A DNA stretch of 40,496 nucleotides. It comes from Hyphomicrobiales bacterium (lineage in GTDB: Bacteria; Pseudomonadota; Alphaproteobacteria; Rhizobiales; Beijerinckiaceae). A program made the translations under genes and the position numbers. The notes beneath the pieces are model-generated. The model saw nothing but the letters and a program-made list of their open reading frames with translations. It searched no databases and was not told the DNA's origin. Where the stretch lies: contig JAFBAK010000122.1 of NCBI GenBank assembly GCA_019247795.1, positions 1 through 40,496 on the forward strand, in the 5' to 3' direction. Shown piece after piece: positions 17,453 through 24,210 of this stretch (the stretch's first letter is position 1; every line of letters begins with the position of its first letter).

Positions 17453-17500
17453 TAACCGCCTAAAGGGTTACCTGATGGTGAATAACCTGATATATGGTTA
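17453..17500. promoter_or_regulatory. Twin operators TAACC-N8-GGTTA
   Basis: Two inverted repeats of identical format occupy the CGNR/EamA divergent spacer. TAACC at 17453-17457 pairs with GGTTA at 17466-17470, and TAACC at 17483-17487 pairs with GGTTA at 17496-17500. Both have an 8-bp spacer and they are exactly 30 bp apart (about three helical turns, same DNA face). The left site lies 13 bp before the CGNR start; the right site ends 24 bp before the exporter ATG. Confidence 0.7.
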
Positions 17501-17524
17501 CTGCGCTTTCGAGACGAGGTCGTC

Positions 17525-18472
17525 ATGCGGCTTCCCGCAAAGGCAAGGATGTTCGCGGCTTTCGCCGCCGTCTACTTTATCTGGGGATCGACATATCTCG
17601 CGATCGCGCTTGGGATCGAATCGATCCCTCCCTTCCTGTTGATGGGGCTGCGCTCGTTTGTCGGGGGCGCGCTCCTCTTCGGTTGGGAGAGTTTGGGACC
17701 GAACGCCCTCTCGCCGTCGGTGTCGCGCCGATCTTGGCCGGGTGCTCGTGCCTGGAGCCATGCCGCGATTTGCGGCCTTTTGTTCTTTGTCGGTTGCCAC
17801 GGCGTGCTCGCCTATGCGGAAAAACAGGTTCCCTCCGGAATTGCTGCCGTCGTGCTTGCCACGATTCCGTTCTTCATCGTGATGTTGAACCGCATCGTGC
17901 CGGGCGCGCACCGGCCACAGGGACTCACTCTCCTGGCCTTGGTGCCCGGGTTTGCGGGCGTCGCCTTGATCGCCTGGCGCGAGGCCGCCCGCCCCGATCA
18001 CCCGCTCGATCCGTTGCTCATCCTTGCCTTGCTCGCGAGCGCCTTCTCCTGGGCACTCGGGTCGGTGATATCGCAGCGGCATTCCTCTTCGCTTTCGGCG
18101 CCCACCCTGTCGGGAATGCAATTGCTCTGTGGCGGCGCCGCGCTCCTCCTGTGCAGCCTCGTCTCCGGGGAGCTCACGGGGTTCTCGCCCGTCGATGTCA
18201 CCGCAAGGTCATTTCTCGGCCTTGCCTATCTGGCGCTTGCAGGCACGGTGCTCGGCTTTGCCTCATATATCTGGTTGCTGGATCATGTTCCGGCGCCGCT
18301 CGTCTCGACCTATACTTTCGTCAATCCGATCATCGCCATCGTCCTCGGCTGGCTCATCTTGGGCGAGCCGTTGACCTTCGAGATGTTTCTGGGCGCAGCG
18401 CTCGTGGTCGCGTCGGTGATCGCGGTCAGCGTCTTCGATATCTCTCGGCGCGCCGAGGTCGCGCGCGCCTGA
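17525..18472 (+). CDS. EamA/DMT-family exporter (YedA-like)
   Basis: The 315-residue protein has about ten predicted membrane helices in two EamA repeats. Repeat one starts FAAVYFIWGSTYLAIALGIE (residues 12-31) and repeat two has LALAGTVLGFASYIWLL and FVNPIIAIVLGWLILGEPLT, all classic DMT-superfamily motifs. Relatives export amino acids or other small metabolites; the substrate is unknown here. It is divergent from the CGNR regulator gene and probably controlled by the twin operators. ATG at 17525 follows GAGG; the end is convergent with the aminotransferase gene. Confidence 0.9.
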   Translation: MRLPAKARMFAAFAAVYFIWGSTYLAIALGIESIPPFLLMGLRSFVGGALLFGWESLGPNALSPSVSRRSWPGARAWSHAAICGLLFFVGCHGVLAYAEKQVPSGIAAVVLATIPFFIVMLNRIVPGAHRPQGLTLLALVPGFAGVALIAWREAARPDHPLDPLLILALLASAFSWALGSVISQRHSSSLSAPTLSGMQLLCGGAALLLCSLVSGELTGFSPVDVTARSFLGLAYLALAGTVLGFASYIWLLDHVPAPLVSTYTFVNPIIAIVLGWLILGEPLTFEMFLGAALVVASVIAVSVFDISRRAEVARA

Positions 18473-18503
18473 CCGCCTAAATCAAGCTCGAGGCACCGAC
18501 AAT

Positions 18504-19754
18504 TCAAGCGCCGACGGGCGCCTCGATCTTTTTGGTCGTCGAGCGAGGCTTTCGCGCAGCGACGTTGGGCTTGCGGGCGGTTGACCGGGCGAGGTAGTCG
18601 ATCGCGGCGCCAACCCCTCCTTGCCCGTGCGGCACGGAAAGCGCCCCCAGCGCGGTCTCGATCACACCCAATGTTCCCAAGATCGTCGCCGCGGTGATGT
18701 CGCCCATATGCCCGATGCGAAAGCCCTCCCCGGAAAGCTCGCCGATATTTACGCCAAGCACCACGCCGCACACATTGCGGCAGAAGTCCATCAGGCGCTC
18801 GGCGTGCTTGCCCTCGAGGCGAATGACCGTCACCGAGTCGGAACGTTCGCTCGGCATCTCGGCATTCAGCGACAGCGCGCCGCCCTCAGCCCATACGGCA
18901 ACGGCGCGGCGTGTGGCTTCCGCGAGCAGATGATGGCGGTGGTGGACGGCATCGAGCCCCTCCGCCTTGATCAGGTCGAGCGATTTACGCAAGCCGAAAA
19001 CGAGATGCTCCGGACAGGTGCCGCAGTACTTCTTGTAATGCTCGGTTCCGTCCCGGAATTGCCAATCCCAATAGAGCGTGCGCAGCCCGGCCGTTCGGTT
19101 CACGGCCTTCGCCCGCGCATTCGCTGCGACGAAGCCGAGGCCCGGCGTCATCATTAAGGCCTTTTGCGACGCGCCCACGGCGACATCGACCCGCCACGCA
19201 TCCATCTCGAAAGGAATGGCGGCGAGCGACGCGATCACGTCGACCATCAGAAGGGCCGGGTGCGAGGCGGCATCGATCGCGCCGCGTATGGCGGCGATAT
19301 CGTTGCGAACGCCCGATGCGGTATCCACTTGGACGACGAGAACGGCCTTGATCTTGTGGCCCTTGTCGGCCTTCAGCTTGTCGCGAACCTGATCGGGGTT
19401 GACCGCACGGCGCCAGTGACCCGGTAAGGTCTCGACCTGAAGACCGAGCATCCTCGCCATTTCGCCCCAACCCTTGGCGAATTGCCCGGATTCAAGGACC
19501 AGGACAGTCTCGCCCCGCGACAGCGTATTGGAGAGAGCGCCTTCCCAGGCCCCGTGCCCGTTCGCGGGATAGATGTAGACGTCACCCGACGTCCGGAAGA
19601 TCGATCGGAGATCCTCGAGGCACGAGAGCGTCACTTCGTGCAACGATTCCGAATAGAGGTCGACGGTCGGCCGATGCATCGCACCAAGCACCTCGTCGGG
19701 GATCATGGTCGGGCCCGGCGTGACCACAATTTCTCGGCTCGTTCTCAGCGACAT
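18504..19754 (-). CDS. Class V PLP aminotransferase (alanine/serine-glyoxylate type)
   Basis: The 416-residue protein has the AGXT/SGAT fold: VTPGPTMIPDEVL near the start, YPANGHGAWEGAL at 62-74 for phosphate and ring contacts, Asp172 in LMVDVIASLA, and the PLP Schiff-base Lys198 in VGASQKALMMTPG. It would move an amino group to glyoxylate or a similar 2-oxo acid. Serine-glyoxylate, alanine-glyoxylate and ureidoglycine-glyoxylate enzymes all share these motifs, so the donor is not settled. A basic C-terminal tail (about 395-416, ARKPNVAARKPRSTTKK) is longer than usual. Beyond the phage immunity module on its right lies an Ldh2-family dehydrogenase, possibly once a neighbour. Confidence 0.88.
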   Translation of the reverse strand: MSLRTSREIVVTPGPTMIPDEVLGAMHRPTVDLYSESLHEVTLSCLEDLRSIFRTSGDVYIYPANGHGAWEGALSNTLSRGETVLVLESGQFAKGWGEMARMLGLQVETLPGHWRRAVNPDQVRDKLKADKGHKIKAVLVVQVDTASGVRNDIAAIRGAIDAASHPALLMVDVIASLAAIPFEMDAWRVDVAVGASQKALMMTPGLGFVAANARAKAVNRTAGLRTLYWDWQFRDGTEHYKKYCGTCPEHLVFGLRKSLDLIKAEGLDAVHHRHHLLAEATRRAVAVWAEGGALSLNAEMPSERSDSVTVIRLEGKHAERLMDFCRNVCGVVLGVNIGELSGEGFRIGHMGDITAATILGTLGVIETALGALSVPHGQGGVGAAIDYLARSTARKPNVAARKPRSTTKKIEAPVGA

Positions 19755-19880
19755 CGGTTTTCGTCCTTCATCGACAAATGTTCATCCCGGCCGGTGGGTC
19801 GGTACCCAAAAGGGTCATGGTTCGGTGGAAGACGGGCGCCGCATTGCCAAGCTTGGCACCCCTCGAGGCGGAGCATAGGT

Positions 19881-19995
19881 AGCGCCCGTATTGGGCGCTT
19901 CTTGGACCTTCCGACTAGCGACTTAGGGCACCCAGAGTTATTCTTCCATGGCTTTCGATGCCGCGCCAACCTTGAAAAGCATAGGCTTTTTCAAG
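19881..19995. terminator. Two hairpins between the aminotransferase and phage immunity genes
   Basis: AGCGCCC / GGGCGCT (19881-19887, 19893-19899; 5-nt loop) is followed by tcttgg. A second element, 19971-19995, has CTTGAAAA facing TTTTTCAAG around a short loop and is A/T-rich on both sides, so it could act as a bidirectional terminator. They lie in the 288-bp gap and would stop leftward phage transcription from reaching the aminotransferase gene. Confidence 0.4.
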
Positions 19996-20042
19996 AAAGA
20001 GTGATCATCGGCTTGAGAAAACGCGGTTTTCTCGTCGCATTT

Positions 20043-20711
20043 TCAATATTTGATGAATTTTTCCGCAAGCGCGTGCCCATCGTCCCATGGTCGTCCCTTG
20101 AACATCCAGCCGATGCCGTCGATCCACAGCTTGCCAGGCAGGAGCGTGCCCTCCTTCAACTCGGTCGGCCTTTCCGCAAGATGAGCGCGCATGCGCGGGT
20201 CGTGGCGTGCCTTTTCCTCGATCACCGGCGGTTCGGCATCCATGTCGCCGAAGGTCTTGAGCACGGCGTTGAGGCTGCGATCGATCCGGTTCGTGATGGT
20301 GCGTTCCGAGCAGCCTTCGCGCCTTGCGATTTGCCAAAGCGGCACGCCCATCGACCAGCCGATGATGCGCTTCAACGCGAGCTCTCCCTCCACGCGTCGA
20401 AGCCAGGCCATCCACCCCATCACGATCTCCATGCGCGAGACATCCTCAGGGGAGGGTTGAAAGCCGCGCGCCTGAGCCGACGAGTAGCCATAGGCCTGGT
20501 TCATGTCGTGGATCACGGAAAACAACCACCCGCCACGCCTGAAGAAATGCAGGTCCGGATCGCGAAGCACCGACAGCGTTTGCCAGGCGCGCCGCACCAC
20601 CTCACGCAAGGAAGCGAGCATGGACTTGGGATCGATCGCGGGAAGGTTCGGCGCGGGTGGATTGGCGCCGGGCGTCGGGATCGGCTTGCGATTGGCTGTG
20701 CGTGAGATCAT
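20043..20711 (-). CDS. Phage-associated HTH protein resembling DUF6362
   Basis: This 222-residue product has a Pro-rich start and a central helical region ending in a helix-turn-helix like sigma region 4: MGWMAWLRRVEGELALKRI, then VPLWQIARREGCSERTITNR. I recognise the layout (AYGY, a PSPEDVSRME segment, a WLRR segment, then HTH) from DUF6362 proteins, usually found just before terminase genes in Rhizobiales prophages. The C-terminal 65 residues (KLWIDGIGWMFKGRPWDDG) have no assignment I know. ATG at 20711 is chosen; an in-frame TTG at 20726 is possible. It is transcribed leftward from a promoter embedded in phage operators. Confidence 0.6.
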   Translation of the reverse strand: MISRTANRKPIPTPGANPPAPNLPAIDPKSMLASLREVVRRAWQTLSVLRDPDLHFFRRGGWLFSVIHDMNQAYGYSSAQARGFQPSPEDVSRMEIVMGWMAWLRRVEGELALKRIIGWSMGVPLWQIARREGCSERTITNRIDRSLNAVLKTFGDMDAEPPVIEEKARHDPRMRAHLAERPTELKEGTLLPGKLWIDGIGWMFKGRPWDDGHALAEKFIKY

Positions 20712-20745
20712 TTTCAACGGTTCCAATATTCAGCAATGACACGCA

Positions 20746-20787
20746 ATCATTTCCCGGAAAGGGGAAGATCTCAACCCCTATTAGGGG
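20746..20787 (-). promoter_or_regulatory. Leftward phage early promoter with two operators
   Basis: On the minus strand: operator CCCC-TAATA-GGGG (20775-20787), then -35 TTGAGA (20774-20769). A 17-bp spacer follows that contains a second operator, CCCC-TTTCC-GGGA, centred at 20758. The -10 is AATGAT (20751-20746). The two operator centres are 23 bp apart. The layout aligns without gaps to the rightward promoter at 21404-21448. It should drive the HTH gene at 20711. Confidence 0.7.
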
Positions 20788-20811
20788 AATACAATTGAAT
20801 CGAAGATGTGG

Positions 20812-20834
20812 CATTATTCCCCTGCATGGGAAAT
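20812..20834 (+). promoter_or_regulatory. Operator overlapping the repressor start, likely PRM-like
   Basis: TTCCCC-TGCAT-GGGAAA at 20817-20833 has the same format as the other operators and covers the repressor ATG at 20826. CATTAT at 20812-20817 could be a -10 box with a poor -35 (ATACAA at 20789-20794), giving a transcript that begins almost at the ATG. A leaderless repressor mRNA from a weak maintenance promoter, shut by its own product, is the lambda PRM pattern; here it is an inference. Confidence 0.5.
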
Positions 20835-21395
20835 AATTTGAAACGGCTTCGGGCCGAGCACGGCTGGACGCACGAACAAGCGGCGCAAGCCATGGGCATC
20901 TCGCGCGGGCAATTCATCAAGCTCGAGCGGGGAGAGCGGCATCTCACCGAGCGCACGATCGGGCTTGCGGCGAAAGCCTTCGAGGTGAGCGAGGGAGACG
21001 TCATCGCCGACCGCGGCAGCGTGCCGCTCATCGGCCATGTGGGCGCCGGCGCCGAGGCCCATTTCTACGAGCAAGGGCAGGGGCCATTCGACGAGGTGCA
21101 GGCGGTCGAGGGCTCGAATGACGGGACGGTGGCGGTCGAGGTTCGAGGAGACAGCCTCGGCACGCTCTTTGACCGGGCGCTCGTCTATTATGACGATGTC
21201 CGCCGACCGGTTACGCCCGATCTCGTCGGCAAACTGTGCGTCGTCGGGCTTCCGGACGGGCGTGTCCTCGTGAAGAAGATCGCCAGGAGCAAAACCGGAC
21301 CCGATCTTTTTCACCTCGCGGGCCAATACGGAGATCCAATTCTCGACACGCCGATCGAATGGGCCGCGCGCGTCAAATTGATGGTTCCCCGTTGA
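20826..21395 (+). CDS. CI-like phage repressor, HTH plus S24/LexA-like domain
   Basis: The 189-residue protein has an XRE helix-turn-helix at about 4-58 (LKRLRAEHGWTHEQAAQAMG, then ISRGQFIKLERGER). An S24 peptidase-like domain starts near 67 and includes VPLIGHVGAGAEA, which offers an Ala-Gly bond as a possible self-cleavage site. Ser110 in EVRGDSLG and Lys150 in RVLVKKI match the Ser-Lys dyad. In LexA/CI relatives RecA-stimulated self-cleavage causes induction. The dyad context is variant (GDSLG rather than GDSM), so activity is likely but unproven. ATG 20826 is chosen over an upstream in-frame GTG because the HTH starts immediately. It sits between two outward-facing promoters with matched operators. 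Confidence 0.85.
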   Translation: MGNNLKRLRAEHGWTHEQAAQAMGISRGQFIKLERGERHLTERTIGLAAKAFEVSEGDVIADRGSVPLIGHVGAGAEAHFYEQGQGPFDEVQAVEGSNDGTVAVEVRGDSLGTLFDRALVYYDDVRRPVTPDLVGKLCVVGLPDGRVLVKKIARSKTGPDLFHLAGQYGDPILDTPIEWAARVKLMVPR

Positions 21396-21403
21396 GCTTT
21401 CTG

Positions 21404-21448
21404 TTTCCCCTATCAGGGGTTGACATATTGCCCTAATAGGGGAAATAT
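21404..21448 (+). promoter_or_regulatory. Rightward phage early promoter with two operators
   Basis: Operator CCCC-TATCA-GGGG (21407-21419) abuts -35 TTGACA (21420-21425). A second operator, GCCC-TAATA-GGGG (21430-21442), fills the 17-bp spacer, and the -10 is AAATAT (21443-21448). The operator centres are 23 bp apart, as in the leftward promoter. Repressor bound at either site would block polymerase. Transcription would start near 21455, before the small genes at 21490 and 21716. Confidence 0.75.
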
Positions 21449-21489
21449 CGCCCCAACGCCGCTTTCCTGCGGCGATGGGAGTGGATTCA

Positions 21490-21714
21490 ATGGCTCATAT
21501 TCATCTCACCGGAGCGCTCGACGCTCGCGCCGAGGAGGACGCTTTCACGCGCTCCTCGAGCTTCTATGTGCGCCTGACCGACGGTCAGGCGACCCGCATC
21601 TATCTGCCGGCGCGCGATGCCGCGCACGCACGGGCGATGGCTGCGGCGATCAATGGAACGGGTCGACCGGAACGGGCGAAAACCTTGGCCTCCTCTGGTT
21701 CGAAGGGGCGGTAG
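21490..21714 (+). CDS. Small phage early protein, unknown function
   Basis: A 74-residue product beginning MAHIHLTGALDARAEED, with a short beta-rich start (FYVRLTDGQATRIYLPARD) and an Ala-rich helix (HARAMAAAING). I do not recognise a family. ATG at 21490 has GGGAG about 10 bp upstream. It is the first gene behind the operator-controlled rightward promoter, the position held by cro or an early regulator in lambdoid phages, but no HTH is visible. It ends 1 bp before the next gene. Confidence 0.55.
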   Translation: MAHIHLTGALDARAEEDAFTRSSSFYVRLTDGQATRIYLPARDAAHARAMAAAINGTGRPERAKTLASSGSKGR

Positions 21715-21715
21715 A

Positions 21716-22114
21716 ATGGCCCGGCGTTTTCGGACCCGCTCGCTTGCAGCGAGCGGCTGGCTTCGACCTCGCGTCGAGGAACGCATTCGGCGCCACCCCT
21801 CCTCGGCGCGCATCACTGTGCAAATGGAGCGCGCCGCGCTCAAGCTGATGCGCGATATCGGCAAGCGACGCGCTCGCGCCATGCTCGCGGAACCCGGCCA
21901 GCTCGAGATGATCGCGCCCGGCCTTTCGCAAATGCCGTCCGGGCCCATGGTCGCGAGGCTCGAGGCTTTGTCTCGCGCCGCCCGCTCCTTGAGGCAGAAG
22001 CGGGACCCTTTGGCCGGACGCATCGATGCACATAACCTCAACGCCGCGCTGCTTCTTGCCCGCTGGCGGCGCCGCGCCGATTTGCGGCTGTCCCTTACGC
22101 GCGAAGCCGCGTAG
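21716..22114 (+). CDS. Small basic phage early protein, unknown function
   Basis: A 132-residue, Arg-rich product (MARRFRTRSLAASGWLRPR at the start) with predicted helices around LKLMRDIGKRRARAMLAE and ARLEALSRAARSLRQKRD. The charge suggests nucleic-acid binding, but I cannot place it in a family. ATG 21716 follows AAGGGG and lies 1 bp after the stop of the preceding gene, so the two are co-transcribed. The Ldh2-family gene starts only about 35 bp downstream with no terminator visible between, so phage-promoter transcripts could continue into it. Confidence 0.55.
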   Translation: MARRFRTRSLAASGWLRPRVEERIRRHPSSARITVQMERAALKLMRDIGKRRARAMLAEPGQLEMIAPGLSQMPSGPMVARLEALSRAARSLRQKRDPLAGRIDAHNLNAALLLARWRRRADLRLSLTREAA

Positions 22115-22151
22115 GGGGCAGCGAATTCAACTCCTTGAGAAGGTCGAGGTG

Positions 22152-23210
22152 ATGATGCGCGACGATTTGGCAATCGGTCCCGAGAAGCTTCTCGACTTCG
22201 CGACCAGGGTTTTCGCCGCGCATGGCGTGCCCATCGAGGACGCGCACCTTGCCGCCGATACGCTCGTCCAGGCCGATCTCTGGGGCCACCAGTCGCACGG
22301 CGTGATGCGCCTGCCATGGTATGTCGGGAGGCTTCGATCGGGCGTCATGAGAACGGTGGCCGAGCCGCGCATCGTCACCGACGCGGGCGCCTTGGCGGTC
22401 ATCGACGGCCGCGACTCGATGGGACAGGTGCTTGCCGCGCGCGCTGCCGATGAGGCGGTGCGCCGCGCCAAGGCGCATGGCGTCGGCGTCGTCGGGGTGC
22501 GCAATTCGAATCATTTCGGCACGGCGATGTATTTCACGTTGCAGGCCGCGCGAGCCGGATGCGTCGCCTTTCTTTCGACTAACGCGAGCCCGGCGATGGC
22601 GCCTTGGGGCGGCCGCGAAAAGCGGGTCGGCAACAATCCTTGGTCGATCGCCGTCCCCGCCGGTCGACATGCTCCGATGGTGCTCGACATCGCCAACACG
22701 GTGGTGGCGCGAGGCAAGGTCTATCTTGCGCGGCAAAAGGGGGAGAGGATACCGCTCGGTTGGGCGATCGACCACAAGGGCGATCCGACCACCGATCCCA
22801 TCGCGGCGCTGAGCGGCATCATCCTGCCCATGGCCGAGCACAAAGGCTATGGCATCGCCGTGATGATGGACGTGCTCTCGGGCGTCCTCACCGGAAGCGC
22901 TTTCGGGTCGGGCGTTCACGGCCCTTACCAAGCCGCGCAAAAGAGCGGTGCCGGTCATTTGATCATCGCCCTCGACATCGCGGCCTTCCAGCCCCTGGCG
23001 GAATTCGAGACGCGAATGGAAAGGCTCATCGCCGAACTGAAATCGGCTCCGCTCGTGAAGAACGCCACCGAGATCTTCTATCCCGGCGAGCTCGAGGCGC
23101 GAAACGAGATGAACAACCGCGCCAGCGGACTCTTGCTTCCGCAAGATACCTTGACGAGCTTGCGCCAGCTCGCGGAAGAGGCGCGGCTCGAGGCACATCT
23201 ACCGTTCTGA
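22152..23210 (+). CDS. Ldh2-family NAD(P)-dependent 2-hydroxyacid dehydrogenase
   Basis: The 352-residue protein belongs to the malate/sulfolactate/ureidoglycolate dehydrogenase (Ldh_2) family. Landmarks are DLWGHQSHGVMRLPWYV, with the catalytic His in the SHG motif, VRNSNHFGTAMYFTLQAA, and MAEHKGYGIAVMMDVLSG. Such enzymes oxidise 2-hydroxy acids with NAD(P). Malate, (S)-sulfolactate, ureidoglycolate and 2,3-diketogulonate enzymes all look alike, so the substrate is open. ATG 22152 has GAGAAGG about 10 bp upstream; in-frame GTG 22149 is possible. It is directly downstream of phage early genes and may have been captured by their promoter. Confidence 0.88.
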   Translation: MMRDDLAIGPEKLLDFATRVFAAHGVPIEDAHLAADTLVQADLWGHQSHGVMRLPWYVGRLRSGVMRTVAEPRIVTDAGALAVIDGRDSMGQVLAARAADEAVRRAKAHGVGVVGVRNSNHFGTAMYFTLQAARAGCVAFLSTNASPAMAPWGGREKRVGNNPWSIAVPAGRHAPMVLDIANTVVARGKVYLARQKGERIPLGWAIDHKGDPTTDPIAALSGIILPMAEHKGYGIAVMMDVLSGVLTGSAFGSGVHGPYQAAQKSGAGHLIIALDIAAFQPLAEFETRMERLIAELKSAPLVKNATEIFYPGELEARNEMNNRASGLLLPQDTLTSLRQLAEEARLEAHLPF

Positions 23211-23643
23211 TTTCGCCGCCAATCCGGACTCTCCGGAATCGTGAAACGAGGTGACAGAGGGGTTCGGCGAACCTATCTTGCGGCGCCAACCACGAAGCTT
23301 CGGACAAGGACGCCAGCCATTCTCCTCAACCGTCTCATGGCTGCGCTTTTGCTCATCGCCATCGTCGCGGTGGCGCTTCTTATCGGCGTCTTGCTCGCGA
23401 GGACCGGCCATTCCTTGTTCAACGAGGAAAGAACTCCGCACTCGAGCAGCAAGAGCTAGACGCCATGCCGCTGACAACGGCGTAAACTTCGTTCGCCATC
23501 CGAGGCCAGCTGCCCGCAGCGATCGGTCGAGATCGTACACGGAACTAAAACCGTATTCCGCGCCATCATCGCTCCGCTCCGAGCGGGTGAGCCGGAAGAC
23601 GAACCTGGAGCGCGCCGAGCGGGCTCCCTCGTCGAGGCGCGAC
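23211..23643. other. Mostly non-coding gap after the Ldh2 gene
   Basis: Apart from one possible small membrane protein (next entry), I see no supported gene, repeat or clear terminator in this 433-bp stretch. Overlapping frames on both strands lack ribosome sites. Confidence 0.5.
23241..23459 (+). CDS. Possible small single-pass membrane protein
   Basis: The frame encodes 72 residues from GTG, or 40 from ATG 23338. It has one strongly hydrophobic helix (AALLLIAIVAVALLIGVLLA) followed by a polar tail ending in HSSSKS. The hydrophobic run is unlikely to be chance, but no good ribosome site precedes either start and I know no family. It is 30 bp after the Ldh2 gene on the same strand. Confidence 0.3.
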   Translation: MKRGDRGVRRTYLAAPTTKLRTRTPAILLNRLMAALLLIAIVAVALLIGVLLARTGHSLFNEERTPHSSSKS

Positions 23644-24129
23644 TCAGCGGCGGCGTTTGCGCGCAAATCGCGAATGGATGACGATCTCGATATCCGATCC
23701 CTTCGCGCGTTTGCCGCCTTCGTCGACGAGCGCGACCGAAAATTTCTGCCCGGTCGATTTCGAGCGCAAAGTCAGAGGTGAGATTCCGTCCGCCAGCCAC
23801 TTGTCGCCCCATGCGGTCATGGCCATGAACGGCAGCCCGAGCGCCTGTCCCATTCGGGTCAGCGGGTACTCGATCCGCGCACGCTGACCTGCCTCGCGGT
23901 ACTCGCGCCGCTCCATGATGCCGCTCTCGACCAGGGCGGCCAGCCGATTGCTGAGCACGCTGCGCGGTACGTCGATGTCCGCCTGGAAATCGTCGAAGCG
24001 CCGCAGGCCCCAGAATGCCGATCTGAGGATAAGGAGGGTCCAGCGGTCGCCGATGAGCTCGAAGCTCTTCGACAGATTGCAGTCGCGCAGCGATACCGGC
24101 GAGCGGTGTCTGAGCGGAATTTCGGCCAT
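23644..24129 (-). CDS. HxlR-family winged-helix regulator
   Basis: The 161-residue protein has the HxlR signature. A Cys near the start (Cys17 in LRDCNLSKSFELIGDRW) is followed by TLLILRSAFWGLRRFDDFQ, then the recognition helix SVLSNRLAALVESGIMER and wing REYREAGQRARIEYPLT. HxlR proteins bind as dimers, and several respond to aldehydes or electrophiles through the N-terminal Cys. The basic C-terminus is ordinary. It is divergent from the dienelactone-hydrolase-like gene, and a perfect palindrome in the 81-bp spacer is its likely target. Confidence 0.88.
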   Translation of the reverse strand: MAEIPLRHRSPVSLRDCNLSKSFELIGDRWTLLILRSAFWGLRRFDDFQADIDVPRSVLSNRLAALVESGIMERREYREAGQRARIEYPLTRMGQALGLPFMAMTAWGDKWLADGISPLTLRSKSTGQKFSVALVDEGGKRAKGSDIEIVIHSRFARKRRR

Positions 24130-24180
24130 GGCAGTCGCGGACTTCCGAGTTGTAATTCCAGATCCAGTGTGATTTCCTGA

Positions 24181-24195
24181 GTCTAGAATCTAGAC
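24181..24195. promoter_or_regulatory. Perfect 7-1-7 palindrome, likely HxlR operator
   Basis: GTCTAGA-A-TCTAGAC is a perfect inverted repeat with a one-base centre, 15 bp before the hydrolase ATG and 51 bp before the HxlR start. HxlR dimers commonly bind such compact palindromes. Its location suggests repression of the hydrolase gene. Confidence 0.6.
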
Positions 24196-24210
24196 CTAGA
24201 TGACGCAACC

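Noticed and set aside
20746-22114. Integrated plasmid or restriction system control region
   Set aside because: Restriction controller proteins are small HTH-only. This regulator has an S24-like domain, and no nuclease or methylase gene is adjacent.
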